Notes: a model not told the origin generated them from the letters alone. DNA of 64,000 bases from Zhengitettix transpicula (GCA_037074705.1 CM073593.1:103997738-104061737), one strand, 5' to 3'; shown: positions 12,873-34,414, numbered from the stretch's first letter. Translations and numbers: made by a program.

Positions 12873-15800
12873 TTATTCTGCGTCATATAGTTGAACATTG
12901 TTTAAACGGAATGCAGTTTTCTTAGTATCAGTTGAATCATCAGAGTAAACACTATCTTGAGAGCAAACGTTGAGTAAATCCTCATAGAAAGGGTTTGTTT
13001 TATTTTCTACGTCATTTTTCAGATCCTGCAATAGGACAGTTAAATTAAAAATAAATATTTATAAATTATTATTGAAACAATAAGATTGATTTGAAATGAT
13101 GATAGAATAACATAATTATCAAACAAGAATTAATAATTTTTTTTCACATTTCTCAGACTTTTCTAAATGGTTCTGAAACATTGTTTTTGAAGACGTGTAA
13201 CTCAGCTACTGACTTCTCATTGGTTTTAGCTGTTGCATCACTAGTGGACTGATAATAGTAATCTGTATACTGGTCATGTGCCTTCTCTTGGTTGATAATT
13301 ATTTTCCATTTGGAACTATGATGACGTTAAAAATGATAACATAATTTGTTTATGTTGAGGAAAGTGCCACATCTGAAGTAACAATCAGATTGATTTTAAA
13401 TTATGATGATGGAATAAAAGAACTGAACAAGTTTTTATTATTTTCATTATTCTTAAGGAAAAAAACTCAAAACCTCAAAATAAATTATTTTGTTACATGC
13501 GATGAATTTTGTTATAAAACATGTCAGTTTAAATTCGTAATGAGTCCCAGTGTCATAGAATTAATGTTTTTTTTTAAAAAAAAATAGTTAAGGAAGTAAG
13601 ATAACAAGGATGAGTGTATTAAAGGTACCTCAATAGAAGGAAAGCACTGAATCTTAATCTCTAACTTAGAACTACAATTCAGCACCTATTTTAGAACTAT
13701 TAATACAGACTCATGATTATATGTAAGAGAAATGTGGGCAGTTGAAGAACTGAAAAGAGGTTGAAAGATTTTTTTAAACAAACGTGGAGCTATAAATTTT
13801 CGTATATTAAATGAATGATTAATAAAGAAATTGTGTCATTTTAGCAAATATTGGCCAGGATAAAATTGTTAGAGACATATGTTATTTATTTATTCACTTA
13901 TTTTGACGTATGCTTCAATACAACTATTTACCTATCATTATTTTTTTAATCAGTTTCTTTAAAAATACATTTAAATTATTCGTATTCTTTACTGTTACAG
14001 GCAACTCATTATATAATATTAACCCTCTATCAAACATTGATTTAGATGCTCAATTAAAAAAAAAATCCCTCCTACTGGTGTTATGAATAGGAACATCTAA
14101 TTTTCATTTTTTTAAAATATTTAATATTACCATAGCTTGTAATTAAATGATTAAAAGAACAAATGGCAAAGAAAATCATATACAACAAATGTTGATCAAA
14201 GTATTCGTACCTCAGCTGCAGTTACTACTTCAGATGTAGCACTTTCCTCACCGGACGTGTTCCCTTCATCACCGTTGCCGAAAATTTCAAAAGGAGGCGG
14301 TGAAAACCGATTTTTCTTCCCAGGTGATACTTGAAAAGAATCATTAAAAATGCCTCCTCGCCGTTTCCTTACGTCCAGAAGTACAACATCGTCGGGGGAA
14401 TATCTTGGGACTTCTTCGACATCACTCGAGGTCGGAACCGAATCGTTCTGCTCGTCGTCGTTGTTGTCCGGCCATTCTTCCTGTATCGAGTGGAGAAACA
14501 TTTCCGTTGAGACATACCGTTTCTTCCACGGCTGTTGAGAATTCCTGTTCGAACAGTTAATTTCAGATGTGTCCGAAGCATTGTCCAATGATTTGCGCTC
14601 ATCAGTTTTTCCGTCAAAGCTTTCGTCCGCCCAACTTCTTTCTTGCGGGGTCATTATACAAGACTTTTTATTTACTCTTCTGACAAATTCTGCGAAACTC
14701 ATCATGTCTGGCGGAGGAAAATCCGGTCTCTTTCCGTACAGCTCTGTAAACTTTATCTTCTGTGGGTTTGATGTCCTGTCCACTTCAGTTATTTGAGCAA
14801 ATTCTTCCTCACATTCGTCTTTGCCAGCGTTTGATTTCCTTGAAAGAAAAAATACATATATATAACGAAAACACAATTTACAGTAATTTGAAATTTCAAC
14901 AAAACAAATTCGACTCGTGTTCAGACGACAATAGTCAAATAACATTAAACAATTCCGTTACGTGTTTAACGTCTCATGTTATTTCTTGAGAACTTTGAAC
15001 CACCTTGATTACAGACTAGAAACATTTTTGAAAAATAAATTTAAAGTTTTTACGTTTTTGATAAAATGTACAAAAAGATAAAAAATAACAACTTTATTAT
15101 TTATTTATTTTTTAAAAAAACAAATATTTCTAGTCTGTAATGTAGGAAAATTATTTTTTAGAAATATTAAAAAATGCTCGGTAAATTAAATCAGGGATCA
15201 TAAATAGAAACAAATTAGAACAACATTTATTCTAACTTGTAGTTTACCATTTTCATAACATCATATCACAGTCCCATAGACTAAATACATTTTATAGGGC
15301 TTTCTCCTGCAGAAACGACTTTTCTTCTGTTCACTTACCCTAATAAAGTTTTTTGAATTGGGTTAAAAAAGATTTTTGACTCAGCTTATTTTTATGTTGA
15401 GATGCCACAATATTTCGGGATTACGCATAATTTTTTTTTTTTTTTGGGGGGGGGGAACACGCTACATGAGGGTAATCCACATGGTGGCAACTCCCATTTA
15501 ATAGCATAGAAAGGGATTTGAAAGGGGGGGATGCGGAAGGGTAGAGGAAGGTAGCCAAGGGTTAACTAGGGCCTCCGGGCTATGGTTTAAGGATCCTACC
15601 CGGCAATCGCCTAAATTTAATACGGGACAAACAAAAGGTAGGTAGGGCATTGGGCACTTGTCCCACGCCCTTCCGATAGCGGGAGAAGAGTTTGCTGTTG
15701 GGACGCAGCATTCCCTTTCACCGTACCTCGACCAGTTTAGGAGGCAGCTGTCCGACTGTTCCAATGGGAACACCGAACAACTCTTACCGTATGCCCAAGG

Positions 15801-18800
15801 TCTGTGGCCCCCCTAGGAACATACACCTCACAGAACAGGCCGAGGTGCCTCGGCTTGTGGGAACCTTAGTTCAAAAACGGAGAGGAAAAGGCATCCCCAA
15901 AGGCATCCCCTTCCTGTCTCTCCTACAAGGTTCTGCCTATAATGCCAGCTGTTTATATGTTCATTAATGACAATTAAGTTATCATATATAACTTTTTATT
16001 AACCACTGTTTTTCGGACGTACGGGGGCCACTTCAGCAAAACTATAAAGGAGAAACTGAAATGAAGCGACCATGACTACATTCGAAATATTACTAAGAAT
16101 GTTCATATGATGTGAACGATGAACAAAATGTCATGAATCGTTCATCAGTGAGACAATAAAGATGGCTATATTAAAAAAAAGTGAATTAAACAAAATTTTC
16201 GTGTGAACAGTTACTGAGAAATGGGACGCAGTAATTCTGAAAATCAATGACGAATTAGTGAATATAATGAAAATAATGTTTTTCGTGGCACAGTGTTGTA
16301 TTTTCTTTATAAATTCGGTAAAATTCGATGTCAGTAGAACTCACAGAGTAGACGTGCTAGTACTGTGACTGTGGATCACTCCGGATGGCAATGAGACACA
16401 TGACGTCATTTTAATTTCTAATAACTGTAGTAGTGGTAGTGTTTTTTCCATCACAAGAACTAAATAAATAAATAAAACTTACCCGTACATCAAATTAAAT
16501 TTCTTTCGCATATCGTTTATAACGTTAGAAACTTGGTTCTTCTCGGAAAGATTATTTTTCATTCCGGACGACGGGTATTTATCTTGGACTAAACCGTACT
16601 GCGTCTCTGAATACACGTCCCTGGAAAATAAGCAATTACAAAATTCATTTTCAGAACACGTGCAACAGGAACGTGGCTTGTTGCCAGTTTAATAAATAAA
16701 ATATCAATGTGTACATATCTGTGAACGAAGACATTGTGACATAAGCACATAATCGGAAATATCGCTATTTATGATAATGATCTAAGGAACAGTTGTGTCA
16801 ATGTCTCTGGTTGTTATATAGCATCATTGCTTAAGCCATCTTATTCTCAAAATATATTTGTACATATTTAATACCAGTTCTCTGTTGCCTATTACAATAA
16901 TTGAACTTAAGGACTAGTATATAAAAAAAATAAAAATACACAAAAAAATGTAGTTTTGACTACGAAAAATACATTGATAAATTTTAAATACATTTCTGAA
17001 CGGTTTTGTACAGTCTCTAAAGTTTATATTCAGGCAAATCAGTTCCGTTATTAACTTGATAAGTGAGGAACTTTTTTGACAACTTCTGTTCTTTGTTTCC
17101 TCTGCTTTATTTCGACTGTCATCATTTTATTACTTAGGAATTTTTTTTGACAACTTCTGTTCTTTGTTTCCTCTGCTTTATTTCGACTGTCATCATTTTA
17201 TTACTTAGGAATTTTTTTTGACAACTTCTGTTCTTCGTTTCCTCTGCTTTATTTCGACTGTCATCATTTTATTACTTAGGTTTTTTTTGACAACTTCTGT
17301 TCTTTGTTTCCTCTGCTTTATTTCGACTGTCATCATTTTATTACTTAGGATTTTTTTTTGACAACTTCTGTTCTTTGTTTCCTCTGCTTTATTTCGACTG
17401 TCATCATTTTATTACTTAGGAATTTTTTTTTGGCAACTTCTGTTCTTTGTTTCCTCTGCTTTATTTCGACTGTCATCATTTTATTACTTAGGAATTTTTT
17501 TTGACAACTTCTGTTCTTTGTTTCCTCTGCTTTATTTCGACTGTCATCATTTTATTACTTAGGAATTTTTTTTGACAACTTCTGTTCTTCGTTTCCTCTG
17601 CTTTATTTCGACTGTCATCATTTTATTACTTAGGTTTTTTTTGACAACTTCTGTTCTTTGTTTCCTCTGCTTTATTTCGACTGTCATCATTTTATTACTT
17701 AGGAATTTTTTTTGACAACTTCTGTTCTTTGTTTCCTCTGCTTTATTTCGACTGTCATCATTTTATTACTTAGGAATTTTTTTTGGCAACTTCTGTTCTT
17801 TGTTTCCTCTGCTTTATTTCGACTGTCATCATTTTATTACTTAGGAATTTTTTTTGACAACTTCTGTTCTTTGTTTCCTCTAATTTATTTCGACTGTCAT
17901 CATTTTATTACTTAGGAATTTTTTTTGACAACTTCTGTTCTTCGTTTCCTCTGCTTTATTTCGACTGTCATCATTTTATTACTTAGGTTTTTTTTTTGAC
18001 AACTTCTGTTCTTTGTTTCCTCTGTTTTCTTTTGACTGTCATCATTTTATTACTTAGGAATTTTTTTTGACAACTTCTGTTCTTTGTTTCCTCTGCTTTA
18101 TTTCGACTGTCATCATTTTATTACTTAGGATTTTTTTTTGACAACTTCTGTTCTTTGTTTCCTCTGCTTTATTTCGACTGTCATCATTTTATTACTTAGG
18201 AATTTTTTTTGACAACTTCTGTTCTTTGTTTCCTCTGCTTTATTTCGACTGTCATCATTTTATTACTTAGGAATTTTTTTTTGACAACTTCTGTTCTTTA
18301 TTTCCTCTGTTTTCTTTTGACTGTCATGATTTGGCTTGGGGTCAAGCTATATTTTATGTCCCTCCAGGTCTATCCGTCAAGGTTATAAATTGTGAATTAT
18401 TATTATATTATGCTCATTGACGAACGACAAAAAGAAATAAGTTGAAGATGAGCAAAGTGAAGGAAGTCAACTACCAGGATGAGGTTTAACCCTTTGCTAC
18501 TCGAGGGCTCCGGAGCAGAGCCATTTAAAATTGTCTTCACGCTCGAGGGCTCCGCTACGGAGTCCTCGAGTGCAAAGGGTTAATATTTAATGATCGACGG
18601 ACTTAACTTGGTTATGCAGGAGGAATTTCAAATTAAATGTTGTTCATACAATAACTGATCTGTCAACAACGTAAAGTGAAATACAGTATAATATCTGTAA
18701 GGAAATTTATTTTTGCTAATGAGATTTGGATTCATATGAACAAATAAGAAACCAGCCTAGAGTAAAAACAGTGCTCACAGTCCAGAAGGTGTGTATTATT

Positions 18801-21800
18801 TATTTTCAAGAGAGGCTAAGCATCTGTCTGGTTTTTTGAACTAAGGTTCCCACAAGCCGAGACCTATTTTGAGAGGTGTATGTTCCGGGGTCACAGACCT
18901 CGGACATACGGTAAGAGTTGTCCACTATTCCTATTGGAATAATCGGCCAGCTGCCTCCTAAATTGGTCAAGGCACGGCGAGGGGAAAGCTGCGACCCCAC
19001 AGCTAGCCTCTCTCCCGCCATCGGAAGGGCGTGGGACAAGTACCAAATGCCCGACCTACCTGATGCAGGTTTTTCTAGGGTTTTCCCTGCATTTCTTTAG
19101 GCGAATGCCGGGTAGGATCCTTAAAATATAGCCCGGGGGCCCTAGTTAACCCTTGGCTACCTTCCTCTACCCTTCCGCATCCCCCCTTTCAAATCCCTTT
19201 CCTATGCTATAAGAGGGGAGTTGCCACTATGTGGATTACCCTCATGTAGCCTGTCTACACCTCAAAAAAAAAATCAGCCCTAAGAACAAGTCAAAACACT
19301 ATAACATACATGAAAGTGAATATACATCCACAAAAATATACAAATAGGGAAGGACATCACTGACAAAAAAAATCACAGATGAGAATGTTTACAAATTTCG
19401 AAAAAATACAAACATAATAAAATAAATATAGTGGCCAATAAGCCTGAACAAAGTTTAATACCAAATATTTACTTCAGTCGTTACATTGAAATTAGTTTAA
19501 ATTAAAAAAAGCAGTAAGTGGCTACGTTTCGACCTCAATTTGGGGCTTCCTCAGGTGAACATAATATTAGTTGAAAAAGATGTGACCTTAATTAATAATA
19601 TTTTTTGTGATAAAAATTTCTTGAATTCTGCTCAATTTGATCTTATATTAGTAGGTTCCAATTTTTTTTTCTAATACAGAAATTGAACACACCGCTCAAG
19701 AAAATAATTAATTATTAAGAACTCATTTTTTTGTATGTTCACCTGATGAAGTCCTAAATGAGGGACGAAACGTAGCTTTTGTCTATTTTTGGTTTAGTTT
19801 CAATGTCCTAGTAAGCACTGAAGTAAATATTTAATATTAAACTTATTCTGACTTATTGGCCCAATATATTTATTTATTTTGTTTTTATACGCCAGATAAA
19901 AAATAATAATTTTACAAAAAAATAGTAAATTGATAAATGACAAAATATTTGCAGTAGATCGTTTCTAAATTAAATAAAAATGTAAGTAATAAAATAACCA
20001 AACATAGGAAACGTTTCATTCATCCTTGTTCCGTCACTCTTATTTTTAGATGTTAATTTTTTAGTGTCTCATAGAATTGATTAACAAAGTTGCAAATTGA
20101 CAACAGATAGGAGGGAATATAAATATTATATGGGTCGTTAATGACATGAGTTGTCGATGCGACTGTAAATAAATTAATATATATACATGACAGAGTTGGT
20201 GGAGACAATGGTTCTGTTTACGACTTTGAGCAGTCCCGAGGTTCATAACCGTGTTTGTCACAACCACCACATCGCCATAACAGGTAAAAGCGGAGTTACG
20301 TGTCGTGTTTTCGTGGATTCCTCTTATCCAATTCTCAGTGAAAGGGCTGAATATATAAGCCTGCAAAGATGGAAGTTCCAGCAACAGTTCCCCATCACAC
20401 AGCAACATGAACACAGCCGTGGTAAGTCTCTTCTTATTTTAAGAAACGGGCAATGCAGTTTCATGGTCTCTAGACGGTTGGTTTCATCCGTAATTTTTTT
20501 TTTCTTCTGGACTCTTGTTTTCCGACGAATGCCAGGTTCTCCGGAGTCATTTTGAGAACAGTTTTCGTTAGTGACACAACTCTTATTTTTTTTTGGTCTT
20601 CTTCGCTGAGCTCTTTCTTTTTATTAATCTAGTTTCACACAGGGAATAACGTCTTAAACAACTAATTTTTAACTATAAAAAATCTCTGTAGTTTCACGTG
20701 TGCTACCAAACACTTAAATTTAAATCCACTAATATTTTAAGACGAAATTACTTGTTGGGCTGTGATCCAAAATTCGAAAAAAGTCAAGTTTGGATCACAG
20801 ATTATTTTAACTGCAAATTACACGTTTTGTTTCAGTTTAACTCCATCCAGTGGTTTTCAGTCAATTTAATAGGTCTTTTAACAATTTTAGATTAGAAGGT
20901 TGTGAATATTTGAGTGGTTAACACACATTATTGACCACCTTAAGGTCAAAGGTTCGTAACTAATGAAGTAAATAAAGTGTGAAACCTTCTCATAAAGACC
21001 TTTTACTTTATAAAACATTTGTAGGTTTAAAGATTTAACCTCGTACTTCCGCCTAATGTGATTGCTTTCACGCTAATCCATGTGGTCAATTTCTCCGTTT
21101 GATTAGAAAATTTCGTAAACGACCGGTAATTAATTATATAATCACGTTGAGATGATCTTGTTATGAATGACTAATGTGTTAATTTGAGTTGCTCTTCCCT
21201 AGATTTGCCTGCTGGTCGCCAGCGTCATTGCTATGGTCGCCTCTGACGCACCAGTTGCTCCAATTGAAACCCTCTACAGGTCGGAGGTCCGCGATGACTA
21301 CGGACAATACTCTCTGAGGTGAGAACCACGGCAATAATCCCAATTTAAGACCCTACAATTTCCAGACAGATGCGTAAGGTCACGCAGATGATAATTAAAC
21401 TGGTATGCTTCTATAATTTCTAAATTAAAATTTCTTGGATCATCCAAAGGATTTGGACACACAGTAACCCTTTTTTTTCTACACCATTTCTCCCTTAAAA
21501 TAAGTCTAGCGGCTTATCGGCCACCTATATGTTAAGTATTGTTTCTAACGACCCGATTGACAGTTTGAAATAGAATAAGGCTGACAACGTTTTCCTTTTA
21601 TAGCTTCCAGACAGCCAACGGCATCACGGTTGAGGACCACGGAGAGCTGAAGCCTACTGCTGACGGCAAAGACCACGTGCTAGTCCGCTCAGGATCTTTC
21701 TCGTACCCAGATGCTGATGGCAGACCCATCAAGACCACTTACCACGCCGATGAGAACGGATACGTCGCCGAAGGTGACCATCTGCCCAAACCCGTCGCCC

Positions 21801-23027
21801 CCGTGTTCTAAACCACTTCTGATGTTAACAAAAAATATTTAAATATATTAAAAGTCTTTAGGTACATCTTGCTTTTGATTTACTTGATACTAGTCCATGA
21901 CAAATAAATAAAACAAATATTAATTTCACTTTTCATCTTTTCGTGAGCTTCATACTGTAAACAGAAAACTAGTATAACCACATTTTCTACACGCTGCTGT
22001 TTATTTCTTGTTAAGTCATGTTCCAACCACCGTTAACCGCGTTTAGACCGAATATAAAATGAGTTAATTTTTTTAAAAAAGATCTATAAGGATATTTTAA
22101 GGTATTCTACTTCATTTTGATAAATGAAAGCAGCAGAAGTAAGAAGTAAGCAGAACCTTAAATTATAATTAAATAATTGAAGAGACGTTGAAGTGAATTA
22201 AAAATGACAGGAGTGAGAAATCGAGTATGAAGAGAAGGCGATAGAAGAATTAGTTGCAGTACAATTAGCACATGAGTACTTAACCAACTTAGCTAATAGC
22301 AGCTCTACCTTGGACTGATGAGTTCCACACGACCCAAATTTTTCTCCACATAAATTTAATTTCCTATTCTCTTATTTTATTTACTCCTTTCAAAAAAATT
22401 TTTTTAGCTATATTGCAGTCCATCACTAGATTTTGGCAATTACATATATCAGCTGAGTTAGGTTACTTAGAAATCAGAAGAGAAACTGTATAATGAGGCT
22501 ACAGTCTGACGAAGAAATATATAATTGCAACGTAAACATACATAATTATTAATAATAATATTAAAAATATTAGATGTATTAATTCGACATTCTCAGTATA
22601 ATTACACTTTAAAATAAGATGTATAATTATCGTAAAACATCTTACTGTTGCCAACTTTAAAAATAAAGAAATTTAATCTGTATAAACGGCTTTTTCTTAG
22701 ATAGACACATATTGGAGAACCACTGAGTTAAAAAATTTAAAACGGAATCAAAACATCGAGAAATGCAACGACGTTGAAGTGTGACTGATTGGGAGAATCC
22801 GCCCAATATCACTTAATATAAATATTGATACAAATTTATCTGTACCTTGATTCCTGTAAATATGCATCTGGCGCTGTGGATGTTTCAATTTGAGATAAAT
22901 AATTTATGTTCTGAGGGCTGGGTGATTTTCTACGAGCCATGTCAGAAATAACCATCCTCAGCGGCAAAGCGCTTCGTGTTGGTAAAGTGGAAGGCATCAC
23001 CTTCGGTGAATAACCCTGCTGGGAAAA

Positions 23028-23085
<58 letters not shown>

Positions 23086-24156
23086 CCTCTTGTACATATC
23101 GCGATGAGATAAATTGATGAAAATTAATTATTCGACGCTAAAAACGACCGCTTTAGCATAACAACACCAAGTAGTCTTCGTTTAATATTTCTACTTTATC
23201 TAAATAGTCTATGTTAATAATTTAATGTGCATCCCTAAAACTGTGTTTGTATTTTCTATGGACTGCAAGTAATTAAATTTTAAATTTAATTTCTATTAAC
23301 TTACTCAGATTATACTGAATATTATTACTGTATAAAAAATACGCTTCATTTGCCGAGCTTTGAGGTTAAAGTGAGCTTGCTTACGTTCCACATTGATAAA
23401 TATTCGTGTAGTTATAATATTGATTACTATACTGAGGATAATAAAGTAGGTGGCGACTGATGACGGGTAAATTATAATCTTAGTTCTGTTTCAATAATCC
23501 TGACTTAATATCTGTAATTCGCTTTATAAACGGCCGGGATGAAGTCCAAATAAAAAAAAACCGTGGACATTACATTTCCAAATTCTCCGAACATTGTATC
23601 GAAAAGTATGGGATTACGATGGAGAAGAATGGGCACTCTAGGTCACGGCAAATTGAGAATGTTTGATTTAATTTTCCATTATGGGATTCATCTCGAGTTT
23701 TTCTTTTATTTTTAATTCGGAAAAAATAAATTATTCTTTCATTTAAAGGTTTAAATTTCAAAAGCAATTTACGTAAATAGCTATAGTGCTGTATCTTTTT
23801 TTAATATAACCATAAATGGACCCGGAAAAATAAATTTTATTTAACGGAATGGGAACAGGCAATATAAGACATTTATTACGACTCCATTATCAATAACACT
23901 CGAACTTGCATTGGGATGTTAAAGTTAGTGTTAATAAACATAAACTACTATTTTTAAAATAGGATAAAACTATAAGATTCATTTTCAAAGAAATATATGT
24001 TATAAAAACAAGTTTCACTACTAATGAAAATCGAACGCAAAATTTAATGTTATTACTTACAGAATCAGACGTTTTTCCTCTTACAGCTCGAGCTACAACA
24101 GTACCATGACAGTCACTGAAGTAAGATGATGTTTTAGGTTTTGAATTGTTCCACAT
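12873..24156 (-). CDS. Uncharacterised acidic, low-complexity protein (395 aa)
   Basis: Five coding exons: 24156-24061, 23018-22846, 16620-16483, 14838-14211 and 13025-12873. All junctions keep frame (395 residues and a TAA). I do not recognise the family. Visible features are a basic, Ser/Pro-rich N-terminal part (MWNNSKPKTSSYFSDC, MARRKSPSPQN), a central FPPPDMMSFAEFVRRVNKK segment, then long acidic and Ser-rich stretches (EEWPDNNDDEQNDSVPTSSD) with FSPPPFEIFG, and the end AFRLNNVQLYDAE. No signal peptide, membrane segment or catalytic motif is seen, so it is probably largely disordered. Exon 2 has a tandem CAGCAG acceptor, so one Gln may be optional. Intron 3 (6.2 kb) contains a minisatellite, two transposon copies and a complete cuticle gene on the other strand. 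The start was taken at the first ATG in the open frame; an upstream non-coding exon is possible. Confidence 0.72.
15431..15945 (-). mobile_element. Interspersed poly(A)-ended repeat, copy 2
   Basis: Same blocks and orientation as copy 1. It lies in intron 3-4 of the uncharacterised gene (between 14838 and 16483). The element's 3' end is a C run followed by an A run when read on the minus strand (15455-15431). Compared with copies 1 and 3 it has small indels that break the ~60-codon frame. Confidence 0.6.
17065..18330. repeat. 71 bp minisatellite, about 18 units, with five-unit higher-order period
   Basis: Tandem units of 70-72 bases contain TTTTTGACAACTTCTGTTC, TTTCCTCTGCTTTATTTCG and ACTGTCATCATTTTATTACT. 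Marker variants recur every ~355 bases: TTCG for TTTG near 17235, 17590 and 17943; GGCAAC for GACAAC near 17431 and 17785; a shortened junction (AGGTTTTTT) near 17279, 17633 and 17987. This shows amplification of a five-unit block. Short open frames within it are by-products. Confidence 0.9.
18486..18583. mobile_element. TTAA-flanked MITE, piggyBac type
   Basis: A 98 bp element bounded by TTAA on both sides. Its inverted ends begin CCCTTTGC then ACTCGAGG. The TTAA target and the CCCTTT start are those of piggyBac-type transposons. It is too short to encode anything. A related copy lies at 61082-61171. Confidence 0.7.
18830..19273 (+). mobile_element. Interspersed poly(A)-ended repeat, copy 3
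   Basis: Opposite orientation to copies 1 and 2. It starts with TTTTTTGAACTAAGGTTCCC and ends in CACCTC plus about ten A (19258-19273), which sets the element's 3' end. A ~60-codon open frame matching copy 1 (IPIGI, SPAIG, AWDKY, MPDLPDAGF) runs from about 18918 to 19100. Confidence 0.65.
19431..19863. repeat. Foldback element with paired hammerhead-like motifs
   Basis: Long imperfect inverted arms (19431-19560 and 19740-19863) open with GGCCAATAAG and its complement. Each arm carries a CTGANGA / hairpin / GAAACGTA block. On the right arm (+ strand) it is CTGATGA 19743-19749, stem GTCC 19751-19754 with GGAC 19763-19766, then GAAA 19767-19770 and CGTA. On the left arm (- strand) it is CTGAGGA (19554-19548) to GAAAC (19530-19526). 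See findings. Confidence 0.6.
20352..20359 (+). promoter_or_regulatory. TATA box of cuticle protein gene
   Basis: TATATAAG lies about 33 bases before an initiator-like ACAGTT (20384-20389). This would give a 5'UTR of only ~20 bases before the ATG at 20407, usual for arthropod cuticle genes. Confidence 0.65.
20407..21811 (+). CDS. RR-1 cuticle protein, nested in an intron
   Basis: Three exons: 20407-20421, 21203-21318 and 21604-21811, giving 112 residues. Exon 1 encodes only MNTAV, the classic cuticle-gene layout with intron 1 inside the signal peptide. Residues 1-19 form a hydrophobic signal sequence ending at VAS. The rest carries the extended Rebers-Riddiford consensus, RR-1 type: DDYGQYSLRSFQTANGI, then GSFSYPDADGRPI, TYHADENGYVAEGDHLP and P-rich end. 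RR-1 proteins are secreted and bind chitin, mostly in soft endocuticle. The gene lies wholly inside a 6.2 kb intron of the uncharacterised minus-strand gene, on the opposite strand, with its own TATA box. A poly(A) signal AATAAA follows near 21903. Expression is probably tied to the moult cycle, by family analogy. Confidence 0.95.
23032..23083. repeat. (TA)n microsatellite
   Basis: About 25 TA units directly beside the exon 2 acceptor of the uncharacterised gene (its 3' splice site is at 23019-23020 on the minus strand). Confidence 0.9.
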
Positions 24157-24769
24157 TACTGACGCCAACTATCAACGAATTCAGAAATATTTCGCTTTTA
24201 AATTTGTCGCCGGTTTACTCCCAGTTAAATCTTGCCCGGGCTATTCAAAGATCAAAGCACACAAGCAGCAAAGCAAAACTGAAGATCTTCCGACTTGTTA
24301 AATCTATCGGAATATTATATAAAATTGTGATCCTTGTCCACTGAAAAACTCTAATTGCGAAATTGTCGAAAAAACAATAGAACAAAATAGACAATTTTCT
24401 ATATTCTACATTTCTAGATTTCTTTTGAGATAATATTTAGTATGGTATATCTTTCCATGTGATTGAGTCCTCTAATTTCGTCACATGAAATAACATCATT
24501 GGTTGAAGGAGAACGAAGATAAATTAAATCGTTGCGACAATTCAGTACAATTTTAAACTTCACTAGGCAAAGACGAAACACTTTGAGTTGCACAGATGAA
24601 TGACGCAATTATGAATTCGGGACCTGTTACAGTTTCTTCGTAAAATTTGGTTATGGTTTGACCATTTTTTGTTATGTTTCATCAGTACTTTTCAGTACGA
24701 TTTATTACCATACCAAATTCGTGTGACATTCCTAAAAAAAAAAATTTAAATGAAAAAATCTAAACCAAA
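24157..24769. promoter_or_regulatory. Divergent promoter region, uncharacterised gene / Lon
   Basis: The two start codons are 613 bases apart and point away from each other, so the promoters share this interval. No TATA box or known motif stands out. It is AT-rich with a GC-richer patch near 24200-24250. Confidence 0.4.
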
Positions 24770-34348
<9,579 letters not shown>

Positions 34349-34408
34349 TGTGCGTCTGGTGTAAATCAAACTGTTTATTGTCCCATTGTATCAAATTGAT
34401 TTTATATT

Positions 34409-34414
34409 AATAAA
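34409..34414 (+). promoter_or_regulatory. Poly(A) signal of Lon
   Basis: AATAAA 61 bases past the Lon stop codon. Confidence 0.5.

Noticed and set aside
14350..14989. Plus-strand frames opposite the large exon of the uncharacterised gene
   Set aside because: They are antisense shadows of a supported minus-strand exon.
20910..20985. tRNA-like stretch (GAGTGGTTAAC, then GGTTCGTAAC resembling A and B boxes)
   Set aside because: No cloverleaf closes and the B box departs from consensus. At best it is a decayed tRNA-derived relic.
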